DNA from: Antilocapra americana
Taxonomy: Eukaryota; Chordata; Mammalia; Artiodactyla; Antilocapridae
Assembly: GCA_007570785.1 (NCBI GenBank)
Contig: ML664199.1
Location: 21,197,619 to 21,261,618, forward strand
DNA: 64,000 bases
Reading direction: 5' to 3'
In this document: piece by piece, positions 48,078 to 58,436 of the stretch
Position numbering within the stretch: the first letter of the stretch is position 1
How the letters are laid out: each line of letters starts with the position of its first letter
Translations under genes and position numbers: made by a program
The notes under the pieces: model-generated
The model's input: the letters and a program-made list of their open reading frames with translations, nothing else
The model's database searches: none
What the model was told of the DNA's origin: nothing

Positions 48078-49679
48078 CTGCAGTATTCTTGTTGTGAGAA
48101 CCTTGTGAACAGTATGAAAAAACAAAAGGTTATGACACCTAAAGTTGAACCCCCTAGGACAGTTGGTGTCCAGCATATTACTGGGGAAGAGCGGAGGGCA
48201 ATTAATGATAGCTCCAGAAAGAATGAAGGAGCTGGGCCAATGCAGAAATAACTTTCAGTTGTGGATGTGTCTGGTGGTGAAAGTAAAGTCTGATCCTGTA
48301 AAGAGCAATCTTGCATAGGAACCTTGAATGTTAGGTCCATGAATCAAGGTAAAACTGGTCATGGTCAAGCAGGAGAATGCAAGATTGAACACTGACATCT
48401 TAGAAATCAGTAAACTAAAATGGATGGCAATGGCCATTATATTTCTTACTGTGGGCAAGAAACCCTTAGAAGAAAGGAGTTGCCTTCATAGTAAACAAAA
48501 GAGTCCAAAGTGCGGTACTTAGGTGCAACCTCAGAAACAACAGAATGATCTCAATTCATTTCCAAGGCAAAAAATTCAGCATCACAGTAATCCAAGTCAG
48601 TGCCCTAACTACTGATGCAAAGAAGCTGAAGTTGACTGGTTCTATGAAGACCTACAACATCCTCTAGAACTAACACCAAGGATATATATATATATATCTA
48701 GAACTAACACCAAGGATATATATATATATATATCCTTTTGGTAACATGGTATTGAAATGAAAAAACAGGAAGTCAAGAGATACCCAGCATAACAGGCAAA
48801 TTTGGCCCTGGAGTACAAAATGAAGCAGGGCAAATGTTAACAGAGTTTTGTCAAAGAGAACACACTGGTCATATAAAACACCCTTTTCGAACAACCATGA
48901 GTTGGCTCTACACATGGATATCAACAGATGGTCAATAGTGAAATCTGATTGATTTCTGTTCTTTGCAGCCACAGATGAAGGAGCTCTATACAGTCAGCAC
49001 AAACAAAGCCTGAAGCTGGATGTGGCTCAGATCATCAGCTCCTTATTGTAAAATTCAGGGTTAAATTGAAGAAAGGAGGGAAAACCACTAGGTCATTCAG
49101 GCATGACCTAAATCAAATCCCTTATGATTATAAAGTGGAGGTGACATAGATGCAAGGGATTACATCTGGCAGACAGAGTGCCTGAAGATCCATGGACAGG
49201 GGTGTATGACATTGTACAGGAGGCAGTGATGAAAACCATCCCGAAGAAAAGAAATGCAAGAAAGCAATATGATTGTCTGAGGAGGCCTTACAAATAACTG
49301 AGCAAAGAAGAAAAGGAAAAGGCAAGGGAGAAAGGGAAAAAACATACGCAACTAAATACAGAGTTCCAGAGAATAGAACGGAGAGATAAGAGGGCCTTCT
49401 TAAATGAACAATGCAAAGAAGTAGAGAAAAACAATAGGAAGTGAGAGACTAAAGAAGTCTTCAAAAATATTGGTGATATCAAGTGAACATTTCATGCAAG
49501 AATGCTCAGGACAAAGAACAAAAAGAGTAACAACCTAACAGAGGCAGAAGAGATTAAGAACAGGTGGCAATAATTCATGGACCTATACAAGAAAGGTCTC
49601 AATGACCCAGATAACCACGATGATGTAGTCACTCACATAGAGCCAGACATCCTGGAGTGTGAAGGCAAGTAGGCCTTAG
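48078..49679 (+). mobile_element. Old BovB, 5' part of a split copy
   Basis: It runs from the pre-endonuclease leader ('gagaaccttgtgaacagtat') through endonuclease sequence to 'gagccagacatcctggagtg' at the start of the RT region. It has many indels and a duplicated 'ctagaactaacaccaaggat' unit with TA tracts (48676-48733). It is split at 49679 by the minus-strand BovB and resumes at 52556. Confidence 0.93.
48676..48733. repeat. Tandem duplication with (TA)n inside BovB
   Basis: A unit 'ctagaactaacaccaagg' plus a TA run occurs twice, about 35 bases apart. One copy is expected from BovB, so the second is a local duplication with TA expansion. Confidence 0.85.
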
Positions 49680-52541
49680 TTAGCTAGTTAGTTAATTCAG
49701 TCGCTCAGTCATGTCTGACTCTTTGCGACTCGATGAACCACAGTACACCAGGATTCCCTGTCCATCACCAAATCCTGGAGTTTACCCAAACTCAAGTCCA
49801 TTGAGTCAGTGATACCATCTAACCATCTCATCCTCTGTCGTCCCCTTCTCCTCTTGCTTTCAATCTTTCCTGACATCAGGGTCTTTTCAAATGAGTCAGC
49901 TCTTTGCATCAGGTGGTCAAAATATTGTAGTTTCAGCATCAACATCAGTCCTTCCAATGAACACCAGGACTGATCTCCACTAGGATGGACTGGTTGGATC
50001 TCCTCATAGTCCAAGGGACTCTCAAGAGTCTTCTCCAAACCACAGGTCAAAAGCATTAATTTTCGGTGCTCAGCTTTCTTCACCATCCAACTCTCACATC
50101 CATACATGACTCCTGGAAAAACCATAGCCTTGACTAGACGGACCTTTGTTTACAAAGTAGTGTCTCTGCTTTTTAATATGCTGTCTAGATTGGTCATAAC
50201 TTTCCTTCCAAGGAGTAAGCATCTTTTAATTTCATGGCTGCAATCACCATCTGCAGTGATTTTGGAGCCACGAAAAATAAAATCAGCCACTGTTTCCACT
50301 GTTTCCCCATCTATTTGCCACAAAGTGATGGGACCGGATGCTATGATCTTAGTTTTCTGAATGTTGAGCTTTAAGCCAACTTTTTCAATCTCCTCTTTTA
50401 GTTCCTCTTTGCTTTCTGCCATAAGAGTGGTGTCATCTGCATATCTGAGGTTATTGATATTTCTCCTGGCAATCTTGATTCCAGCTTGTGCTTCTTCCAG
50501 CCCAGCATTCCTCATGATGTACTCTGCATACAAGTTAAATAAGCAGGGTGACAATATACAGCCTTGATGTACTCCTTTTCCTATTTGGAACCAGTCTGTT
50601 GTTCCATGTTCAGTTCTAACTGTTACTTCCTGACCTGCATACAGGTTTCTCAAGAGACAAATCAGGTGGTCTGGTATTCCCATCTCTTGAAGAATTTTCC
50701 ACTGTTTATTGTGGTCCACACAGTCAAGGGATTTGGCATAGTCAATAAAGCAGAAATAGATGTTTTTCTGGAACACTCTTGCTTTTTCTTTGCCAGCAAA
50801 TGTTGGCAATTTGATCTCTGGTTCATCTTCCTTTTCTAAAATCAGCTTGAACATGGAAGTTCACGGTTCACGTATTGCTGAAGCCTGGCTTGGAGAATTT
50901 TGAGCATTACTTTACCAGCATGTGAGATGAGTGCAATTGTGTGGTAGTTTGAAGATTCTTTGGCATTGTCTTTCTTTGGGATTGGAATGAAAACTGATCT
51001 TTTCCAGTCCTGTGGCCATTGCTGAGTTTTCCAAATTTGCTGACATACTGAGTGCAGCACTTTCACAGCATCACCTTTCAGGATTTGAAATAGCTCAACT
51101 GGAATTCCATCACCTACACTAGCTTTGTTCATAGTGATACTTCCTAAAGCCCACTTGACTTCACATTCTAGGATGTCTCACTTTAGGTGAGTGTTCACAC
51201 CATTGTGATTATCTGGGTCGTGAAGATCTTTTTTGCATAGTTCTTCTGTTTATTCTTGCCACCTCTTCTTAATATCTTCTGCTTCTGTTAGCTCCCTACC
51301 ATTTCTGTCCTTTTTTTGAGCCCATCTTTGTATGAAATATTTCCTTGGTATGTCTAATTTTCTTGAAGAGATGTCTAGTCTTTCCTATTCTATTGTTTTC
51401 CTCTATTTCTTTGCACTGATCACTGTGGAAGGCTTTCTTTTTTTCTCCTTGCTATTCTTTGGAACTCTGCATTCAAATGGGTATATCTTTCCTTTTCTCT
51501 TTTGTTTTTCACTTCTCTTTTTTTTTTCCACAGCTATCTGTAAGGCCTCCTCAAACAGCCATTTTGCTTTTTGCATTTCTTTTGCTTGGAGATGATCTCA
51601 ATCCCTGTCTCCTGTACAATGTCATGAACCTCCGTCCATAGTTCATCAGGCATTCTGTCTATCAGATCTAGTCCCTTAAAGCTATTTCTCACTTCCATTG
51701 TATAATCATAAGGGGTTTGATTTAGGTCATACCTGAATAGTCTAGTGGTTTTCCCTACTTTCTTCAATTTAAGTCTGAATTTGGTAATGAGTTCATGATC
51801 TGAGCCATAGTCAGCTCCAGGTTTTGTTTTTGCTGACTCCAGAGAGCTTCTCCACCTTTGGCTGCAAAGAATATAATCAGTATGATTTCAGTGTTGACTG
51901 TCTGGTGATGTCCATGTATAGAATCTTTTCTTGTGTTGTTGGAAGAGGGTGTTTGCTATGAGCAGTGCATCCTCTTGGCAAAACTCTGTTAGCCTTTGCC
52001 CTACCTCATTCTGTACTCCAAGGCCAAATTTGCCTGTTACTCCAGGTGTTTATTGACTTCCTATTTTTGCATTCCAGTCCCCTATAATGAAAAGGACATT
52101 TTTGGGGGGTGTTAGTTCTAAAAGGTCTTGTATGTCTTCATAGAACCATTTAACTTTAGCTTCTTCAGCGTTACTGGTTGCAGCATAGACTTGGATTACC
52201 ATGATATTGAATGGTTTGCCTTGGAAACGAACAGAGATCATTGTCCTTTTTGAGATTGTATCCAAGTCTGCATTTCAGACTCTTTTGTTGACCATGATGG
52301 CTACTCCCATTTCTTCTAAGGGATTCCTGCTCACAGTAGTAGATATAATGGTCATCTGAGTTAAATTCACCCATTCCAGTCCATCTTAGTTTCCTGATTC
52401 CTAGAATGTTGAGCTTCACTCTTGCCATCTCCTGTTTGACCACTTCTAATTTGCCTTGATTCATGGACCTAATATTCCAGGTTCCTATGCAACATTGTTC
52501 TTTATAGCATCGCACCTTGCTTCTAGCACCAGTCACATACA
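49680..52541 (-). mobile_element. BovB inserted in opposite orientation into older BovB
   Basis: A 2.86-kb minus-strand element has its 3' end at 49680 and is 5'-truncated just before the endonuclease at 52541. The TSD is CAAGTAGGCCTTAG (49666-49679) and CAAGTGGGCCTTAG (52542-52555), one mismatch, both being old BovB sequence. The tail is an unusual 'ttagttagctagttagttaa' tract on the plus strand. It is less decayed than its host. Confidence 0.96.
49709..52541 (-). pseudogene. BovB endonuclease-RT ORF of the nested copy, disrupted
   Basis: Endonuclease pieces are at 52171-52542 ('CIGTWNIRSMNQGKLEVV', 'LRWTGMGEFNSDD') and 52050-52265 ('FIIGDWNAKIGSQ'). RT pieces are at 50842-51132 ('ASVGDGIPVELFQILK') and 50150-50854, a 234-codon open stretch holding 'KGVHQGCILSPCLFNLYAE' and an intact YADD at 50432-50443. 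The C-terminal piece is at 49709-50125 ('[18 protein letters not shown]'). Frame changes between the pieces show at least four lesions. The catalytic motif survives but no continuous protein is possible. Confidence 0.9.
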
Positions 52542-52555
52542 CAAGTGGGCCTTAG

Positions 52556-53330
52556 GAAGTATTACTATGAACAAAGCTAGTGGGGGTGATGCAATTCCAG
52601 CTGAGCTATTTCAAATTTTGAAAAATGATGCTGTTAAAGTGTTGCACTCAATATCTCAGCATACTTGGAAAAACTCAGCAGTGGCCACAGGACTGGAAAA
52701 GGTCAGTTTTCATTCTAATCCCAAAGAAGGGCAATGCCAAAGAATGTTCATACTACCATAATTTGCACTCATTTCAGATGCTAGCAAAATTATACTCAAA
52801 ATCCTTCAAGCTAGGTCTCAGCAGTATGTGAACCTAGAAGTTCCAGGTGTACAAGGTGGATTTAGAAAAGACAGAGACATCACTTTGCCAACAGAAATCC
52901 GTATAGTCAAAGCAATGGTTTTTCCTTTAGTCATGTATAGATGTGAGAGTTGGATCATAAAAAAGGCTGAGCACCAAAGAATTGATGCTTTCAAATTGTG
53001 GTGCTGGAGAAGACTCTTGAGAGTCCCTTCGACCTCAAGGAGATCAAACCAGTCTCTCCTAAAGGAATTCAGTCCTGAATATTCATTGGAAGGACTGATG
53101 CCAGGGCTTCAATATTTTGGCCACCTGATGCAGTGTTGACTCACTGGAAAGACCCTGATGCTGGCAAAGATTGAAAGCAAAAGAAGAAGATTGTTAAAGA
53201 GGACGAGATGGGTAGCATCATTTGCTCAATGGACATGAATTTGAACACACTCCAGGAGATAGTGGAGGGTACAGAAATCTGTTGTACTGCAGTCTGTGTC
53301 ACAAGGAGTTGGACATGATTTAGTGACTAA
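52556..53330 (+). mobile_element. Old BovB, 3' part of the split copy, internally deleted
   Basis: It resumes at 'gaagtattactatgaacaaa' exactly where 49679 stopped. At about 52866-52876 it jumps from the early RT region ('gtggatttagaaaagaca') to the C-terminal region ('gagacatcactttgcc'), losing the catalytic core and YADD. A C-terminal frame 'PTEIRIVKAMVFPLVMYR' is visible. It ends near the 'aaacaacagcaac' tail. Confidence 0.92.
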
Positions 53331-53339
53331 ACAACAGCA

Positions 53340-53863
53340 ACTTGTGACTCTTCATTGATATGCTCCCTGGCTCTGCGTTCATATTTTGTCAACCAACGTC
53401 TTAATCTTTATGCTCCGTGAGCACTAATACCCCAAGTTTACCATATCATCATGCCAGCTCTCTCCTCGGTGACATTATGATGTTCCTCAGTATAGAATTA
53501 GTTTTCTACTTTTTTGCTTGGCACATTTTATGTGCCTTTAGTTTGAGAAAATGAGATCTTTATTCAATTTCGGAAAATCCTCAGCTATTATCATTCCCAT
53601 TACTGCTTGTCTGCCACTTTCTCAATTCTTTTCTATTTGGATGCTCATGACTCTGCAGTAAGGACCTCAATCTTCTATGCCTCAGAGCTGCCCCTTCCAA
53701 CTTTTATCTTTTTGTGTTGCATTACTGGTTGATGCCTCAGTTATATTTTCCATTTTACCAATTCTTTCTGCAGCTAATATTCGTCTGGAGCTTATCAAAT
53801 TTATTGTTTTTCATTTATTTAAAATACCGTTTCACATTTCTAAAATTGTAATTAAATCTCTTT
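53340..53863. other. Unannotated intergenic stretch
   Basis: C/T-rich with no confident repeat. It may be old L2 sequence flanking the BovB insertion. Confidence 0.35.
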
Positions 53864-53873
53864 GCAAACAGAT

Positions 53874-54074
53874 CTCTGGTGGCTCAGACGGTAAAGAATC
53901 TGCCTGCAATGCAGGATACCTAGGTTCAATCCCTGGATCGGGAAGATCCCTTGGAGAAGAGAAGGGCTACCCACTCCAATATTCTTGCCTGGATAATCCC
54001 AGGGACAGAGGATCCTGGCAGTCTACAGTCCCTGGGGTTGCAAAGAGTTGAACACTGCTGAAGTGACTGAGCAT
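53874..54074 (+). mobile_element. Bov-tA SINE with TSD
   Basis: From 'ctctggtggctcagacggta' to 'aagtgactgagcat'. Flanks GCAAACAGAT (53864-53873) and GCTAACAGAT (54075-54084) form a 10-base TSD with one mismatch. Confidence 0.94.
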
Positions 54075-54084
54075 GCTAACAGAT

Positions 54085-54690
54085 ACCCATTTTCATTTCT
54101 ATTTAATCTCTTTAAAATTTCCTTTTCCCTGTTTCAGTGGTTATTTATATATTTTTATTACTTTGAGGATATCAAATATAATTTTAAATGTATTTACCAA
54201 TTTCCCATTATTTTCATTTTCTTCAGGGTGTGCTCTTCCAAATATTGAATGTATTGGTTTGCTCTTCTAGGTTTTCTCTCGTATGTTCTGGAACTGGAGT
54301 TTTCAGGCTGATCTTGAAATCAGATCAGTGGGGTTTGTTACTTTTCCTTTCTGTCCCTCTGTTCTCATCCCTCCTTATTTAGGCCCTTGAGGCTGCCTCT
54401 GTCCAGCCACCCATATTCTCCAGTCCCCAGCTAGGTGTTCAATGGGTGCTATGGCACTGTAGTCTCATGATGAAAATAAAGGATGAAAACAGATGCTGCC
54501 ACTGAGTTGGTGAGGGTGGTGAGGCCATGTGGGCCACTTCCAGCCTCTTAGGAAATTTTATGCAAATAATAGCCCTAGAGAGAGGACACCGTTGAGAAAA
54601 GAAGACTGTGGCAGGGGATTCCACTCAAGTAATACTTCTGGCTGCTCTCCCATCCTGTCACTCACTCCTCCCCAAGAGAGGAATGACTTA
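54085..54690. other. Unannotated intergenic stretch
   Basis: No repeat or gene is recognised. The sequence is T-rich at first, then GC-richer. Confidence 0.4.
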
Positions 54691-55080
54691 TTTGTTTAGA
54701 GAGTTTTTGTGACGGAATGAGTATATGAACTGTAGGCTCTCCTGGGCATTTTGGGAGGACTGCCTGCACACCAAAGTGAGAGAATTTTCATCAGCCCTCT
54801 GTGCCAAGATACAATCTCTGCTCTGCCTTTGCAGAGGAGCCCAGCAGTTTTGCATTGCTCTCTGTTATTGGGTGGGTAAATATGTCGAATTTGGAGAACT
54901 GTTACCAAGTCCAATGGGCTCTATAGCTAAGCTACATCAATTTAGCTTTATCTGTAATAAAACATGCACTTTGATCTCTGTCTTCCTGACTCTTCTTCTC
55001 TTTGTCTCTCATTTGGTTCTGAACTCGAAGAGGAAACAGGATGCTAGCTGCTGAGTTTTCTTGCAGCCCAGATGTGGCCT
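54691..55080 (+). other. Possible solitary LTR-like segment (unclassified)
   Basis: A GC-richer stretch ends with an 'aataaaacatgcactttgat' polyadenylation-like signal followed by a T/C-rich run 'ctctgtcttcctgactcttc', an arrangement common at LTR R-U5 boundaries. I see no TG...CA edges, no TSD and no gag/pol sequence, so the call is weak. It could equally be unique DNA. Confidence 0.2.
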
Positions 55081-55499
55081 TTTTCACTAGCAGGCCTGTT
55101 TCAAGGCTGGCTTTCATGATCAATCTTGTATGAGGCATTCTTAATCTCTGTTTATTCACAGAAGTAGGAATTGCTGGACTCCTCTGCTGGCATCCAAAGC
55201 CCATGAACACCCAGACCCATTGCTTCTGGATGAGACCTGAAAGACTGATGTTACTTGTTTGTTTTTAGGCCACAGAAATATCTGATTTGTATTTGAGAGC
55301 TGCCATGCCCTTTGGACTTTGTTTATTCACATTTGTATTTTGTTATTTATTGCTACAGTTTAATAGTGGGGTGGCCTGCTAGTGGGTGGCCATGGGGTCT
55401 TACAGTTCCACCTCAGCAGCTCATCCCTCCATGTGGCATGCCTTTGCCTCCCCTGTCTCTTTGTGACCTAATTGTCTTTTGACACTCAACTCTGAGCCC

Positions 55500-55690
55500 A
55501 TCCCCCTTTTCTCTTAGGAAACTTGCACTGCAAACTTCACTTACCACCTGGAAATGATCCTGTTATGCGTCTTCCTCATTAGACTATAAGCTCCTCCAGA
55601 GCCAAAATGGTATCCTCTATATTTTTCTGGCTCCAGCATGGGTCTGGTGCCTGGCATAAAACCATCTTTAAAAAATGCTGGTTGACTTAT
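55500..55690 (+). mobile_element. L2 LINE 3' end
   Basis: 'agactataagctcctccaga', 'ggtctggtgcctggcataaa' and 'aaaaaatgctggttgac' match the L2 terminal segment. Confidence 0.65.
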
Positions 55691-55869
55691 CCCTGCAGTA
55701 AAGGTACAATTGTGTGTTTGCACAGACAGATCATACATGGTGTTCATGTGCTCTTTTTTTCATTTTCATTGGACTGTTACTTTCATTCCCTCCTCTCCAT
55801 TCCCACTGATGCTGCCTCAATTCAAGGATTTATCCTATTTGAAAAGCAGCTTGATAAGATTGAAAACAC

Positions 55870-55995
55870 CCATGGATTTTGGAGCCAAATTGTGTGACTT
55901 TTTTCATTTTATTAACTTCTATTGATATCTATTTTCTTGTCTGCAAAATGGGGCTAACAGGACATATTTTGGGTGATTTGACAAGTTTTAATGGC
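55870..55995 (+). mobile_element. MIR fragment
   Basis: 'catggattttggagccaaat', 'gtgtgacttttttcatttta' and 'gtctgcaaaatggggctaac' follow MIR order. Confidence 0.6.
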
Positions 55996-56189
55996 TGAAT
56001 CATAGAGTAAACAATCAGCCCGCGCTTCTTGCTCTTACGTCCCTCCCCAGTCTTCATGTATTGATTGATGTAATGATCTTCTAACAGAAATGCACTTTGT
56101 ATGAGTTCAGAAATCCCCTACGATCTTGATCTTTCCTCATAAACATGATCAGAGGTGGCTGCTCTGAGTCTATCTTGTTGTGTTGATTA

Positions 56190-56405
56190 GTCCCCATTAG
56201 GTGCTAATGGTAGTGAACCCGCCTGTGAATGCAGGAGACACAAGAGACGTGGGTTCAATCCCTGCGTCAGGAAGATCCCCTGAAGTGAGGAAATGGCAGT
56301 CCACTCCAGAATTCTTGCCTGAAGAATCCCATGGACAGAGGAGCCTGGCAGGCTACAGTCCATGGGGTCACAAAGATTTGGATACAAATGAGCACACACA
56401 TTCAC
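56190..56405 (+). mobile_element. Bov-tA SINE
   Basis: The head is diverged ('ccattaggtgctaatggtag'). The body 'gggttcaatccctgcgtcag' and 'catggacagaggagcctggc' is clear. The tail ends in a short CA-rich tract at about 56390-56410. Confidence 0.92.
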
Positions 56406-57691
56406 GCACATGATGCAGGCTTTTTCCTAGAGAAAGATATAGCATACTTCCAACAGAATTCTCAAATATAATGCATATTGGAATCTTAGACTTGGAAGCT
56501 TGAGAATGTAACACTTTACCACTACTTCAAATAAGGAACCATGATAGAAGAATCCTTGTTATAGTGTTATTTCCGTATGGACAAGTTATGCTATAAGAAA
56601 AATAGGCAAGTTGTATGTACTTGAAGAAGGGATGCGGTGAACTGTTTTCAAATCCAGGAGCTAGATATCTTTCCCCCAGTTTCCTTCTACATAAAAGACA
56701 TTTCTGGGATGAGTTTATTTAATTCTTTAATCTTCTTCATGTCGTTGTTTGCTCTCTCTGAGTAGAAAGAGGGAATGAAATTCATTTGCTTAATTCTCAT
56801 TAATGTGTTAGAGGAGTGGAATGGGATGAGGTTTGTTCATCCTCATTGCTTCCTTTTTCTGGGCTGGAGGCCATAAGGCACTTGGCTTCTAGAGCTCAAG
56901 CTGTTCTGTTCTTCAAATATCCCCTGACAATCAATTTATTGAGTGATCCTGATGTTGCTCCAGGGATGAGTTGACAATTACAGACCCACCAGGAAGCAAA
57001 AAGGTGGCGAGAACAGCAGTTACTCTACAGTGGTGAGGAATCAGGGATTTGTCAGAATATGGGTGTGAGGCGAGAGTGAGAAAGAACAGGGTGCATGTGT
57101 CTGTGTGTGTGTGTGTGGTTTCAGCAGTGTGGATAGGCTAACTTTGATGTTTAGATGTCCTTAAAATATTCTTCTTCTCCATAATAAGCGTAGTTTTAGA
57201 AACTGGAGAAAGAGGGGGAGAAAATGTATAAAGAAAGAACACTGGGACAATGGCCTTTGAATGAGGCCCCTTCTGCTGAGGTTAAAAGCATGAGCCACTC
57301 CTCTTTCTGCAGACACCACGTGTGAGTGTGAATATCAGAGCGGACGAGACAGAACGTATTTTACTTTGAACGCTGAGTTGAAGCCAAACTTACTTTAAGA
57401 CTGGCCTGAAGATTGTTCAGTTTTTAGAATTTCTGTTTCTCATGCAATATGTATCTCCTTTGGATTCTCTAACGGATGATAAGTGGGAGGAGGTCAGGGA
57501 AGGGGGCCATTATTTTTGAAGTGATTTGACTTTCTGCTGTTTTCCATGACTGATTGGATAGGGTTTGTACTAAACAGCAACTTTCAGGCAAGTGATATTT
57601 TGCTACTAGTTCTACTGGGCATTTAAGAATAGCAAGGGAAGAAAATCTGGTTATGTTTTTCTCCTCAACTAATGTATTAGTGAATCTTTTC
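56406..57691. other. Unannotated intergenic stretch
   Basis: No interspersed repeat is recognised. A short (GT)n lies at 57100-57117. The open frames have no motif. Confidence 0.45.
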
Positions 57692-57692
57692 T

Positions 57693-58124
57693 GTGTGTCC
57701 CTCAAGAGAAAAGGGAACCCTCTTACACTGTTGGTGGGAATGCAAACTAGTACAGCCACTATGGAAAACAGTGTGGAGGTTCCTTAAAAAGCTGCAAATA
57801 GACCTGCCATATGACCCGGCAATCCCACTGCTGGGCATATACACCGAGGAAACCAGAATTGAAAGAGCCACGTGCACCCCAATGTTCATCGCTGCATTGT
57901 TTACAATAGCTAAGACATGGAAACAACCTAGATGCCCATCAACTGATGAATGGATAAGAAAGCTGTGGTACATATACACAATGGAATATTACTCAGCATT
58001 AAAAAAAAATTCATTTGAAGCAATTCTACTCAGATGGACGAAACTGGAGCCCATTATCCAGAGTGAAGTAAGCCAGAAGCAAAAACAACAATACAGTATA
58101 TTAACACATATATATGGAATTTAG
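57693..58124 (+). pseudogene. L1 ORF2 C-terminal fragment, open to its stop
   Basis: A 143-codon frame encodes the Cys-rich C-terminal end of L1 ORF2p ('[18 protein letters not shown]', '[18 protein letters not shown]', '[16 protein letters not shown]'). Only the first few codons, including the ATG, come from flanking DNA. It lacks the endonuclease and RT domains, so it is non-functional. The absence of stops reflects youth. Confidence 0.9.
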
Positions 58125-58436
58125 AAAGACAGTAATGAGAACCCAACATGGGAGACAACAAAAGGAACGCAGATGTATAGAATAGACTTGTGGACTTTGT
58201 GGATGAGGGTAAGGGTGGGATGATATGGGAGAAGGGCATTGAAGCATGTTAATTGTCATGTGTCTAATCAATCGCCAGCCCAGGATTGATCCTCGGGACT
58301 GGTGCAGCGAGATTTCCCGGGGGGGGAGGGAGGAGGGAGGGGGGACCCGGAGGGGAAGCATATGTAAACCCATGGTGATATCATGACAATGTATGGCAAA
58401 AACAATAATAAAAAAATAAAAAATAAAAAAAAAAGA
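57702..58436 (+). mobile_element. Young bovid-type L1 3' end
   Basis: About 735 bases cover the ORF2 C-terminus, 3' UTR with G-rich tract (58319-58344) and an A-rich (TAAAAA)n tail. It closely matches the copy at 38935-39919. Strong 5' truncation is typical of L1. Flanking A-rich words prevent a firm TSD call. Confidence 0.95.
58319..58344 (+). other. G-quadruplex-like motif in L1 3' UTR
   Basis: Four G runs of 3-8 with short A or AGGA loops; the counterpart of 39791-39812. Confidence 0.7.
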
